Positions 32,253 to 42,059 of a stretch of 64,000 nt of DNA are shown in pieces. A program made the position numbers and the translations under genes. The notes under the pieces were generated by a model that saw only the letters and a program-made list of their open reading frames with translations, was not told the origin of the DNA and searched no databases. Within the stretch, counting starts at the first letter, position 1; each line of letters starts with the position of its first letter. The stretch comes from Diphasiastrum complanatum. Lineage: Eukaryota > Streptophyta > Lycopodiopsida > Lycopodiales > Lycopodiaceae. The stretch spans positions 48,489,958-48,553,957 of the forward strand of contig CM055103.1 in the NCBI GenBank assembly GCA_029204225.1. The letters run 5' to 3'.

Positions 32253-33017
32253 ATGGCAATGTATGAGCAGCTTGCCCAAATCTCGATGCTAACCGGAGAA
32301 ATTCTCAAGGGCTACACTGCACGATTTGCCAAGATGGCGGTAGATTAAAATTCCGGTCTTCCTAGTCACCACAAAATGGCATTTTTCTATACCGGATTAC
32401 CGCACGAGATCAAGATTGGTATGTCACCCTTTACAACATATACCAGTCCAAATGAACTTTGTAAGGCAGCCGCTATTGCAGAAGCACAGATCTTGCACAC
32501 ACCATCACAGCCCATATCCAACATTCAAACAATCAGGGATGATAGAGCATCTAATCCACAATATGCCACAGACAATGCTAGCCAAAGTACTAGCAACATG
32601 GACGATCAGATGCAAGTTGTCAGTGACACAGATGAGATGTGCAGTCAATCTGATTACCTCCCAGAAACACAAATTGCCAATCGGAAGATCCGACCACTGG
32701 ACCAGTGCCATTATTGTTTTGGAAAACATCCAACACCTCAATGTCTAGTTCGGAATCCGAGATTACGAAATCAATCCAATAAGGAAGTTTTGGAGATTAA
32801 AAATCAATCAACAAAACCCTCATCTATGCCATCTAGCTTGCCATTAGATCACTCTTTCAAAGAAAATGGATCGGTCTCAAGACTTTCAGAATCTTCTCTA
32901 GTGGCTAGGCAAGGTTCAGTGGAAGTATTGGTTATATCAGCGAGCGGACCATCCCAGGCAGGGGAAGTTCAAACTGGCTCACCATATATTACGTGGAAGG
33001 GATCAAAGGAGACCTGA
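32253..33017 (+). pseudogene. Gag of the Tat-type element, one in-frame stop
   Basis: A single frame from ATG 32253 (MAMYEQLAQISMLTGEILKG) reads through one TAA (about codon 32) into MAFFYTGLPHEIKIGMSPF and PNELCKAAAIAEAQIL, typical of a gypsy gag core. It ends after a CHYCFGKHPTPQC knuckle whose middle spacing is three instead of four. About 255 codons. A second knuckle of the same short form, CFGCRGKHCRSEC, lies just downstream in another frame (~33075). Confidence 0.65.
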
Positions 33018-34105
33018 TACTGGTGTACGTGCATCAATTGAGAGGTGACAGAATTTTACACACTGTACGGTGTTTCGGATGTAGAGGTAAACATTGTAGA
33101 TCAGAATGTCCACACCGAAATGATCTGTCCTCATTTTATCCTTGGTGTGAATAATGAGGCATCAATTACCCATGTCGTGATTGTCCACTAAGAGATCCAA
33201 GAAAAGCCGTTATGACTCCTACCTGCTTGAATCGACAACCTACATATGACCATGCAAATCCACCAACCGAGAAGCTGCACTACAAATGCAAACTTCTAGT
33301 GCCACCTGGTTACAAAGCAGATGCGGATGGAAGGAATGAGAGAAAGATCCTAAAACAAGTTGACACGGCCACACGTGAATCACCAACACCATAGAAGACA
33401 GAGTGGGTAAAATCTAGCCAACCAGGGATAGCGGAAGAAGTCAAAAAATTGGCAACAGATGTAATCCAGCAGATTTTACCAAGCCTCATTAAACAAATGC
33501 TGCAACAACTTTTGGTGGATGAATTACAAAGAGGCCTCACGTCAACCACACAACTTGAAGGCAAACTGACTACTAGTCAACGCAACGATTCATCTGTACC
33601 ACCTTCAAGAGAGCAGTCCATTGAGAAAGGAAAGACTAAGGTGGGAGATTGTCCTCTGATTTCAACGCCAATCATAAGCAAGATCCAACCACAGTTGGAA
33701 TGTTTCACTCAACATCTGGCCACCACAAAGCTACATTAGGACATCACATTGCTTAGACGGCCAAATCCAGCGAATCCAAGCCCAAAATGGCCAATTGCAC
33801 AGCAAGAACCAGAACCTACAGTGACAAAGCCTTGTCCTAAATCTATGATATTGACTGTTGAGGAAAGTCGTCAGGTTATGGCATACCATGAATACCTGGA
33901 CATACAAGAGCATCAAGCAAGTACGTCATATCCACATTATGATTTGGGGGAGTCCATGACATTGGGACTAGTTGCGCCGATCTATGAGGATCCCTTATAT
34001 CAGCAAGATTTATCTTGGGATCCTCCAAGGGCATATCTTGACTACCCAATTGTCAATGAACAAGGTTATCCGGAATGGCCACCAGACCCTTATGGGTATT
34101 ATTGA
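33018..34105 (+). pseudogene. Continuation of the gag-only element, no pol recognised
   Basis: Broken frames with no protease or RT motifs. 33449-33739 includes VIQQILPSLIKQMLQQLLVD. 33749-34105 is proline-rich (NPANPSPKWPIAQQEPEP) and ends with WPPDPYGYY. Possibly a gag C-terminal or spacer ORF of a non-autonomous (LARD-like) element. Confidence 0.4.
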
Positions 34106-34149
34106 AAATCTGGCAAGTCCAAGTTCTTGCTGATCACCATCATCCAATA

Positions 34150-34560
34150 AAGCATTTGTCACTTGATTCGACTGCCCCTTGTTGTTGTTCTTTGCGTGCA
34201 GTATCCGGCAGTCTTGAATTTTGTGGTTGTTTCGCTTGCAGTATCTGCAGAACAGCTTTTTCGTCTGTGGATTTGAATGTTCTTTGTGTTGTGCTAGTTT
34301 CTCGTCTAGCTTTGATTGCTTCGAGCCTTTCTTCTTCTTCTTCTTAGTCGTGCTCTTCATTTGTACATCAGTATTTGAAAATTTATCTTTTCTCAAATAT
34401 TTCACCATGTTGTCTAATTTTTTCCAAATTTCTACTATACGAGTAGAGCCTTCTTCTTGAAATATTGAGTTGCAACAATAATTTGTTTCCAAACCGAGTA
34501 TTGAATCTTGGATTGTTTGCCAACATAATTCGATAAAAATCTTTGAGCTTTGGATCACAA
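34150..34560 (-). pseudogene. Duplicate Copia gag fragment
   Basis: Near-identical to the minus-strand gag at 28100-28520: FCRYCKRNNHKIQDC, KKLDNMVKYLRKDKFSN and IQDSILGLETNYCCNS. It starts exactly at the same internal CATTTGTCACTTGATTCG on its left edge and has small indels. No other part of the element is present. Confidence 0.85.
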
Positions 34561-34566
34561 AGCCTA

Positions 34567-34660
34567 TGCCATCTCTATCTCTAGGGTCAAACAAGTGTTT
34601 AGTGCCATCTCTATCTCTTGGGTCAAACAAGTGTTTAGCACCATCTCCAGCTTTGTTATT
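34567..34660. repeat. ~50-bp tandem repeat, about two copies
   Basis: GCCATCTCTATCTC(T/A)(T/A)GGGTCAAACAAGTGTTTAG occurs twice head to tail, with the start of a third copy. Confidence 0.85.
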
Positions 34661-34820
34661 GTCATTGTGTTGTTTATTGTTTAAGTCATATGTCTTAAAA
34701 ATATGACAAAGTTATTTATTGTATAATTTGTTTTGTCATATTTTATAAAAAACTATTTTTTTCTTGTAATGTCTTGTGAGCAGTTGTTTTTGTATCGCAC
34801 ACACGCACGCACGGGCGCGT

Positions 34821-34823
<3 letters not shown>

Positions 34824-34899
<76 letters not shown>
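34824..34899. repeat. (AC)n microsatellite
   Basis: ~38 AC units, preceded by mixed ACGC units. Confidence 0.98.
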
Positions 34900-34903
<4 letters not shown>

Positions 34904-35155
34904 AAGAGCAAGGCATGATCATCTGTCTAGACAATTGACCTGTTTCTTTATTAAGATGAACAATTCTCGATGGCCATTGAGAAATTATGGTGTGATTGTT
35001 CGATAGCAATAGTAGCAATAGTGCATGATCATTGTCAAAGGCTAGAGATCAAGAAGAGGACCAGGTGGTTGTCATTTTTAAAAATCCAACGAGTTTTTGG
35101 CACTTTCTTCATATAACAAGAATCACAATTTGTTGGTTAGAGTTTGTGGTTAAAG

Positions 35156-35440
35156 ATAGCTTGCAAGAAGCAAATTTCTCACAAGTTTGTTGGCAGCAAG
35201 GCTCCATGCAAGGAACTTGCCACAAAGATTAGCCATTTGAATGTTGATCTACTCTGCCAGTGTTCGATTCCTTGTTTTGAAATTGCCATATCTTCATTAT
35301 ACTTATTTGTGAGGCATTGTTTATCATATTTTAGGTCACTCGTAAGTCAATGTATGCTGTTATAGAAGGCACGAAGAGGCCCCATAAATACCATCTTGGA
35401 ACCATCAATCTTTGGTAGATTTTGAAATTTTGAAGTTCCA
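35156..35440 (+). pseudogene. Histone H3 (H3.3-like) N-terminal exons, decayed
   Basis: 35156-35230 reads IACKKQISHKFVGSKAPCKE then LATKI. It aligns without gaps to H3 residues 1-24 ([20 protein letters not shown] LATK), 14 of the first 24 identical, with the start ATG changed to ATA. From 35356, in another frame, EGTKRPHKYHLGTINLW aligns with GGVKKPHRYRPGTVALR. It continues weakly as ILKF-SSIARF, with stops, against IRKYQKSTELLI. The downstream part of the gene lies at 41627, beyond a Copia inserted at 35547. Clearly a dead gene. Confidence 0.65.
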
Positions 35441-35546
35441 TAGCTAGATTTGATCTATAATTCATAGGAATTTTAGTTGATTTTTTCTTGATTGGAGATG
35501 CATGTGTACTTGGTAAACCAATTTAAGCATAATGTATGGAATCTCA

Positions 35547-36199
35547 TGTGAAAAACTCAGATCCAAAAGATGCTAAAGTTTCATAAAGATCTTGGCCATG
35601 GAAGTTATGCACATCTAGATTGAAAAAATGATAGAAATTGTGATGTTAAGCATACTAAACATCAACTAAACATCAAAATCTGATCATAAGCTTCCACAAA
35701 CAGAAACTTGCTGTCCCTGTCCGTACTTCAGAGCCTACAACCTGCATTTCACACGTGTGAAGCCATAGCAACAAAGAAATCACAATTCTAGTGGCTAGAA
35801 TGCAAGATATGAACAAAAAAGTGAGAGAGAAGAAGATGGACCTTCAAAGAGCATAACATTCATTCAATAGAATGAAAATGAGATGTGTACATACTCGTGG
35901 AGATGGCTATTTATAGCAGCCATAGTGCCTCTTGGCCACTTGTCTTATGATAGGCTAAAATTGGGGTCCAATAGGATTCACCCATATACCTAGAAATTTG
36001 GTCAAATAGGAATGCACCAAATTATGAGCCAATAGAAGAGCTCCACACTCGACCTCCTCTAATTAATGTGACCTCAAAAGTAGTGTACACATACTTTGGG
36101 CCTCTACATACATGTATGAACCTATCTCTAACTTTTATTTGGCCATAGGCCTACAAAATCTCAAGTTAGGAAAATACTACTAGTTGACAATTTTTCACA
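35547..36199 (-). repeat. 3' LTR of the young Copia
   Basis: TGTGAAAAACTC...TTTTTCACA. Includes TTCACACGTGTGAA at 35748-35761. Downstream on the minus strand is a TATA-like CTATAAATAGC (plus-strand GCTATTTATAG near 35907). Confidence 0.97.
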
Positions 36200-38597
36200 C
36201 TCCCTCTTCAACTAGTTTTAGCATAGATTTAGAAAGTACACCAAGACTTGTTCTATGCTTGAAAAATAAGTCCTTTCCCAATGCTTTGGTAAAGATATCA
36301 GCCACACATTCCTTTGATGGGACATGTTCAAGCTTGATCTCTTTTGCCAACACTTGTTCTCTCACAAAATGGTAAGCCACCTCGATATGTTTGCTCCTTG
36401 CATGGAAAACCGGATTGCTTGCTAGACTTTGGGCTGAAAGGTTGTCACAAAAGATGATTGGACTCTCTGAAAAATCCAGCAAATGAAGCTCCATAATCAT
36501 CCTCTTGATCCACACCATCTCCTTTGTGCATGATGTCAAAGCTTTGTACTCGGCCTCACTAGAAGAAAGTGATATAGTTGCTTGTTTCTTCGACATCCAT
36601 GAGATAGCTCCATCACCTATGAAAATAGCATGTGCATTTATGGATTTTCTATCCATAAGGTCTCCTGCAAAATCTGAATCTGAAAAACCAAATAAGTTAG
36701 GTGATGAGCCTCTATAAACAATGCCAAAATCTTTTGTTCCCGAGATGTATCTCAAGATCCTCTTTCCTAGTTTCCAATGTTCTATGCTAGGATCTTGCAT
36801 GAATTGGCTTAATCTACCAACACAATAAGATAAATCAGGTCTTGTGATGGTTAGATATATAAGAGAACCTATTAGCTTCCTATAGAGAGTAATGTCCTCG
36901 AAGGATCTTTCATTACCTCTTATAGTTAGCTTTACATGTGATTCCATAGGTGTATCAATAGGATTTGCATCTACCATATGAAATCTATTGAGAATAGAAA
37001 TAGCATACTTCTCTTGTGAAATAAAAGTGATTTGAGAAGTTCTAATTACTTCTATTCCTAAGATATAGCTCAAAAGACCAAGATCATGCACTTCAAATTC
37101 CTTTTTTAGTGCTTTCTTGATATCTTCTATATCTTCCTTGTTCCCTCCACTTAAAATAATGTCATCCACATAAATTAGAAGGATTGTAACATCATTAGCA
37201 CTAATTCTAAAGTAAAGTGAATGATCATACTCACTCATAGTGAAGTTTTGAGAAAGTAGAAAAGAGTTAAGCCTAGCATACCAACTCCTTGGTGCTTGCT
37301 TAAGACCATACAAACTTTTTTGTAGAAAACACACATGATTAGGCTTGCTATGAGAAACATAGCTCTCGGGTTGCTCCATGTAGACTTCCTCTTCAAGATC
37401 ACCATTCAAGAAAGCATTAGAAATGTCTAATTGCCAAAGATCCCATCCATAAAGAGTTGCAAGGGAAATGATTACTCTTATGCTCACCATCTTTGCCACG
37501 GGTGCAAAGGTTTCCTCATAGTCAATGCCATGCTCTTGAGCATAACCTTTAGCCACCAACCTTGCCTTCAACTTGTTGATAGATCCATCTTGATTTGTCT
37601 TTACCTTGAAGATCCATTTGCATCCAATTGCACTTTTGCCCTTTGGAAGCTCCACCAATCTCCATGTGTTGTTCTTCATAAGTGCTTCAAACTCAAGATC
37701 CATTGCTTGGATCCATTCCTCTTCTTGCCTTGCTTCATCTACACATGAAGGTACATCAAAAGAAGTTAGGAAAGCATAGTTGGATCCATCCACCACTTGC
37801 TTACCTTTGCCATCATAAGTGAGCCTTGAGGGTTTCACTTTATGCCTTGGAGTTCTCCTTGGAATTTGACTTGAAGAGGCTTCTTCAACATCCACATCCA
37901 ATGTGTCTTCAACTCCATTGTCATCAAGCACATTAGTTGCAACAACACCATCATCACTTGAAACAACTTTTGGAATGTTACTTTCATCAAAAATGACATC
38001 CCTACTTGTGAACACTTTTTTGATTGAAGGAACATAAATCCTATATGCTTTGCTTACTTCACTATAACCAACAAAAATGCCCTTTCTTGAAGATGGATCC
38101 TCCTTAGTTCTATCATCAAGAGTAATGTTGAAGTAGCAAATGCATCCAAAAGTTCTTAGAAACTTGACATTAGGCTTCGTACCAAACAAAGCTTCAAAAG
38201 GGGTTTTTCCTTCCAATACAACACTTGGCCATCTATTGCATAGGAAATTTGCACACAACAAAGCATCACTCCAAAAAGGTTTAGGAAGATTAGCATTCAA
38301 TCTCATTGCCTTTGCACTCTCACACAAGGTTCTATTCTTCCTCTCGGCCACTCCATTTTGTTGTGGTGTTCTTGGACATGTGTACTCCCTCTTGATCCCA
38401 TGCTCATCGCAAAAGGCTTTGAATTTGTTAGAAATGTATTCACCACCATTGTCGCTCCTCAAGCATTTGATTTTGGTTGTAAATTGAGTCTCAATAGCAA
38501 CTTTGAACTTGACAAACACATCAAACACCTCATCCTTGCTCTTTAGTAGATAAACCCAACAAAATCTACTAAAATCATCAATGAAAGTTACATACAT
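36195..38597 (-). CDS. Copia pol: integrase core, reverse transcriptase, RNase H
   Basis: An 800-residue uninterrupted frame. Integrase core: FIDDFSRFCW (Asp), CLRSDNGGEY (Asp), QQNGVAERKNRTL (Glu), then GYSEVSKAYRIYVPS. RT: CKWIFKVKTNQDGS, ARLVAKGYAQEHGIDYEETF, LWQLDISNAFLNGDL, LKQAPRSWYARL and the catalytic LLIYVDDIILSG. RNase H: GFSDSDFAGDLMDRKS, ATISLSSSEAEYKAL and IIFCDNLSAQSL, then HVPSKECVADIFTKAL. All catalytic acids are present. The first residue of this ORF (38597) overlaps the end of the gag-protease ORF in the other frame, so expression needs a frameshift or the element carries a single-base error. Confidence 0.95.
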   Translation of the reverse strand: MYVTFIDDFSRFCWVYLLKSKDEVFDVFVKFKVAIETQFTTKIKCLRSDNGGEYISNKFKAFCDEHGIKREYTCPRTPQQNGVAERKNRTLCESAKAMRLNANLPKPFWSDALLCANFLCNRWPSVVLEGKTPFEALFGTKPNVKFLRTFGCICYFNITLDDRTKEDPSSRKGIFVGYSEVSKAYRIYVPSIKKVFTSRDVIFDESNIPKVVSSDDGVVATNVLDDNGVEDTLDVDVEEASSSQIPRRTPRHKVKPSRLTYDGKGKQVVDGSNYAFLTSFDVPSCVDEARQEEEWIQAMDLEFEALMKNNTWRLVELPKGKSAIGCKWIFKVKTNQDGSINKLKARLVAKGYAQEHGIDYEETFAPVAKMVSIRVIISLATLYGWDLWQLDISNAFLNGDLEEEVYMEQPESYVSHSKPNHVCFLQKSLYGLKQAPRSWYARLNSFLLSQNFTMSEYDHSLYFRISANDVTILLIYVDDIILSGGNKEDIEDIKKALKKEFEVHDLGLLSYILGIEVIRTSQITFISQEKYAISILNRFHMVDANPIDTPMESHVKLTIRGNERSFEDITLYRKLIGSLIYLTITRPDLSYCVGRLSQFMQDPSIEHWKLGKRILRYISGTKDFGIVYRGSSPNLFGFSDSDFAGDLMDRKSINAHAIFIGDGAISWMSKKQATISLSSSEAEYKALTSCTKEMVWIKRMIMELHLLDFSESPIIFCDNLSAQSLASNPVFHARSKHIEVAYHFVREQVLAKEIKLEHVPSKECVADIFTKALGKDLFFKHRTSLGVLSKSMLKLVEEGV
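36200..36212 (-). promoter_or_regulatory. Polypurine tract of the young Copia
   Basis: The minus strand reads GTTGAAGAGGGAG directly before the 3' LTR, the normal second-strand primer. Confidence 0.85.
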
Positions 38598-40141
38598 CTT
38601 AGCACCTCCATAATTGTAGTAACACCATGAATATCCGAATGCAAGAGAGAAAAAGGCATCTTAGATCTAGATATAGATCTAGTATATGGCAATCTATGTG
38701 ATTTAGACAAAGCACATTCTTCACAAACATGATTCAAGCAAGTAAGAGACTTGGGAAGTCCCCTTACTACCTCCTTTTTGGCTATTACCTCCAAGGCCTT
38801 GTAGTTGAGATGTCCCATCCTTTTATGCCATACCTCTTGAATTGACATTTGTTCATTTGCCATGCATCCAACTTGGTTAGCAACAACACATGCATCAAGC
38901 TTGAACAATTTCCCTTGCCTTTTCCCTTTTGCAATGATACTACACCCCTTTTTGATCAAGCAAGCATCACCATCAAACTCAACTTTGAATCCTTTGTCAA
39001 GCATTTGGCTTACACTAAGTAAGTTCTTGGTAATGGATGGAATGAGCAAAACATCTTTCAATTCTATATTCCTATTTGTAGAAAGTGAAATAGGAATTGT
39101 GCCAATCCCCTTGATTGCACACTCACCATCATTTGCGGTATAGATTACCTTCCTATCACCATCAAATGCCATTAAAGATGAAAAATACTCTTTATGATAT
39201 GTCATATGAGAAGTGGCTCCACTATCAATCCACCAAGGATCAATGTCTCCATGATTAGCCAACAAGCAAGATGACATAACAAAAGCATCATTTGAAAGAA
39301 GCTCATCCCCACCCTCATCAATAGTTAGATTGGTTTGCTTTTCCCCTTGATCCCTCTTTTTCTTAAAACAATCACTAGCAAAATGCCCTTTGACTCCACA
39401 ATAGAAACATTTTAGCTTAGATCTATCCTTCTTTTTGCCAAAAGTAGAGTGCTCACCTTGGTCTTGCCCTTTAGACCAATTGCTTTTACCTTTGCCCTTG
39501 AACTTGCCTTTAGAGAACATTGCCTCCTCTTCTCCTCCTTGAGATGTAGAAGATGCTCCCACTCTTGCTTGCAACCTGAATTCTTCAGCCAACAAGACCT
39601 CTTGCAAGTCTCCAACACTTGGTAAACATTTTTGGATAGCATAACTTTGAACAAGATTAGCATGATCATCCAACAAGCCATTGAGAATCACTTGAACAAG
39701 CTCCTCATTATTTATGCCATCATTAATGCATGCTAACTCATCATTCAATGCTTTAACTCTCAAAACAAAAGCATGTCCATTCTCACTCTTCTTTTGCATA
39801 CAAGAAAAGATTTGCCTTCTTAAAGTCAACACTCTAGAAGTAGACTTGGATTCATAAACCTTCTTCAAGGCTTCCCAAGCTTCACTAGATGATGTGCACT
39901 TACCAACCTCTTTGATAAGCTCATTTGTCACATTCATCTTGATCATGTGAAGGGCTTTCTTTGCCCTCTTGTCATACCTCAATTGTTCTTGAGGTGCCAA
40001 AGGTCTCTCCTCCACACCTACAACAATATCCATCAACTCATTCATCTCAAGCAAAGACTCCATCCTTACTTTCCAAGTAGAATAGTTGAGGGAGGTAAGC
40101 CTATCATTGCTTTCCAACATGTAGCCTCCATTTGTAGCCAT
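38588..40141 (-). CDS. Copia gag, zinc knuckle, protease, pre-integrase
   Basis: 517 residues from ATG 40141 (MATNGGYMLESNDRLTSLNY). Gag core with NELIKEVGKCTSSSEAWEAL and STSRVLTLRRQIFSCM. Basic spacer. CCHC knuckle CFYCGVKGHFASDC. Aspartic protease PWWIDSGATSHMTYH. LIPSITKNLLSVSQMLDKGF. Pre-integrase zinc region HKRMGHLNYKALEV and CEECALSKSHRLPY, then FSLLHSDIHG. After this Gly the frame runs into a stop at 38588, while integrase continues one base back. The gag N-terminus is 600 bases from the primer site. Confidence 0.95.
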   Translation of the reverse strand: MATNGGYMLESNDRLTSLNYSTWKVRMESLLEMNELMDIVVGVEERPLAPQEQLRYDKRAKKALHMIKMNVTNELIKEVGKCTSSSEAWEALKKVYESKSTSRVLTLRRQIFSCMQKKSENGHAFVLRVKALNDELACINDGINNEELVQVILNGLLDDHANLVQSYAIQKCLPSVGDLQEVLLAEEFRLQARVGASSTSQGGEEEAMFSKGKFKGKGKSNWSKGQDQGEHSTFGKKKDRSKLKCFYCGVKGHFASDCFKKKRDQGEKQTNLTIDEGGDELLSNDAFVMSSCLLANHGDIDPWWIDSGATSHMTYHKEYFSSLMAFDGDRKVIYTANDGECAIKGIGTIPISLSTNRNIELKDVLLIPSITKNLLSVSQMLDKGFKVEFDGDACLIKKGCSIIAKGKRQGKLFKLDACVVANQVGCMANEQMSIQEVWHKRMGHLNYKALEVIAKKEVVRGLPKSLTCLNHVCEECALSKSHRLPYTRSISRSKMPFSLLHSDIHGVTTIMEVLRCM

Positions 40142-40738
40142 GTTGCAATGATTGATCTCTGATCTTTGACCTGTTCCAATGCACTAAGCACTCTCTTGAA
40201 TCAACAAATGAAACACAAGAAGAAATCACAAAGATTTGGAACCTAAAACCTTACTTTTTCTCTCTTTTCCTCACTTTTTCCTTAATTTTAGCCACTAGTT
40301 TTATGATTTCTTGATCAAACCAAGACCAAACCTCAATATACTTGCTTTTCCCTCACTCCTAAGATTGAAATACACTCTTGAATCATTCAGCAAACTGAAA
40401 ATCAGAGGGTTACATCAATTTTGAAGTTTTTGACATGAAGAAGCAAGAAATTGAATCAAAAAACTATATGCTAGAATGGAAAACTAATAGGATCTTGTTG
40501 GATCTTGCATCTCCCTCTTTCCAAAACAATTTTTGTCTCCTTATTCTGATAAGTACAGAGGGAATTCGCCCTACTTCAATTGAAATGCATACAAATGATG
40601 TTTTGATCACAAAGATCCAATTTCTACACATAAATCAACAAGATTTTTAGCTAGAAACTTGATTGGAATGCTACAAAAGCAAACTCGCCCACAAATCTCT
40701 TCTAAATCTGGCAAAACCTGCACATTTGGCCGCCTAAT
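40142..40738 (-). other. Untranslated leader of the young Copia
   Basis: Between the primer site and gag start; no coding frame. Probably holds the packaging signal, as in other copia elements (inference). Confidence 0.7.
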
Positions 40739-40750
40739 GCTCTGATACCA
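40739..40750 (-). promoter_or_regulatory. Primer-binding site of the young Copia
   Basis: The minus strand TGGTATCAGAGC abuts the LTR edge at 40751, a perfect initiator-Met site. Confidence 0.95.
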
Positions 40751-41403
40751 TGTGAAAAACTCAGATCCAAAAGATGCTAAAGTTTCATAAAGATCTTGGC
40801 CATGGAAGTTATGCACATCTAGATTGAAAAAATGATAGAAATTGTGATGTTAAGCATACTAAACATCAACTAAACATCAAAATCTGATCATAAGCTTCCA
40901 CAAACAGAAACTTGCTGTCCCTGTCCGTACTTCAGAGCCTACAACCTGCATTTCACACGTGTGAAGCCATAGCAACAAAGAAATCACAATTCTAGTGGCT
41001 AGAATGCAAGATATGAACAAAAAAGTGAGAGAGAAGAAGATGGACCTTCAAAGAGCATAACATTCATTCAATAGAATGAAAATGAGATGTGTACATACTC
41101 GTGGAGATGGCTATTTATAGCAGCCATAGTGCCTCTTGGCCACTTGTCTTATGATAGGCTAAAATTGGGGTCCAATAGGATTCACCCATATACCTAAAAA
41201 TTTGGTCAAATAGGAATGCACCAAATTATGAGCCAATAGAAGAGCTCCACACTCGACCTCCTCTAATTAATGTGACCTCAAAAGTAGTGTACACATACTT
41301 TGGGCCTCTACATACATGTATGAACCTATCTCTAACTTTTATTTGGCCATAGGCCTACAAAATCTCAAGTTAGGAAAATACTACTAGTTGACAATTTTTC
41401 ACA
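40751..41403 (-). repeat. 5' LTR of the young Copia
   Basis: 653 bp, nearly identical to 35547-36199. Ends TTTTTCACA before the TCTCA duplication. Palindrome TTCACACGTGTGAA at 40952. Confidence 0.97.
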
Positions 41404-41626
41404 TCTCACCTTTAAACTAGATAAATTAGCATATATATGAGAAGAGCACTAAGCTTCTACTAAGGAAACTACAATTTTACCGTCTTGTTCGTGAGATTAT
41501 TTTGAATTATAAGGCGATATTGTTAGAGTTATTTGAAACTATCATTTTGTCTTGAATTACACAGTTGTCTCAATCTATGAATTTTTTCTGCTTGTATGTG
41601 TTCGTTATTGTGTGTTATTTTTGCAG

Positions 41627-41770
41627 GTTGATTTGCATTTTGAGAGCCATGTGTTAGCTCTTGAAGAGGTAGATGGGGCTTATCTTGTTGGTTTGTTTGA
41701 TAATACAAATATAGTGTGCCATTCATGCCAAGCAAGTAACCATGATGTTCAAGTATATGTCAATGGTGAG
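41627..41770 (+). pseudogene. Histone H3.3-like C-terminal exon, decayed
   Basis: After a TTATTTTTGCAG acceptor the frame reads VDLHFESHVLALEEVDGAYL then VGLFDNTNI. It aligns with [30 protein letters not shown], alpha-2 and loop 2 of histone H3. The HxVLAL residues are those of plant H3.3 rather than H3.1. It continues HDVQVYVNGE at the place of KDIQLARRIRGE but has lost [11 protein letters not shown]. The frame has no stop across the 48 codons, but one residue is deleted and key residues are changed. This is the 3' part of the gene whose tail lies at 35156, separated by the Copia. Confidence 0.7.
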
Positions 41771-42059
41771 TTGTATTCAAGGATGACGAGCTTAGAGTCC
41801 TTTCATTTTTCTTACTACTAGAACAATGGTTTCTCTTTGTGCATGCATAATGCAACTTACTAAAGTGATATGGTCGTAGGCACAAACAGATATAAATATA
41901 TTTCTCTTGTAAGTGCATGCACATTTATTATGATGCAAGCTACCAAATTAGGTTTTTACTCGTTCACTCTTCATGGTCATGGGCACTCATTCTTCTTGCT
42001 AGAGAGAGCGTCCTCTGTGATTTACAATAAGAAAATGTCAACGTTTTTCTACTTTGTGG
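41771..42059. other. Spacer, possibly 3' part of the H3.3-like pseudogene
   Basis: No further coding similarity seen. Ends at an inverted gypsy gag fragment. Confidence 0.4.

Larger units (their letters stand above)
35547..41403 (-). mobile_element. Young full-length Ty1/copia element (TSD TCTCA)
   Basis: 5,857 bp, flanked by TCTCA (35542-35546 and 41404-41408). The two LTRs are 653 bp each and nearly identical (I see one clear difference, TACCTAGAAA / TACCTAAAAA). Perfect primer site, polypurine tract, and complete gag, protease, integrase, RT and RNase H, broken only by one frame change between protease and integrase. The order gag-PR-IN-RT-RH defines copia. Confidence 0.97.
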
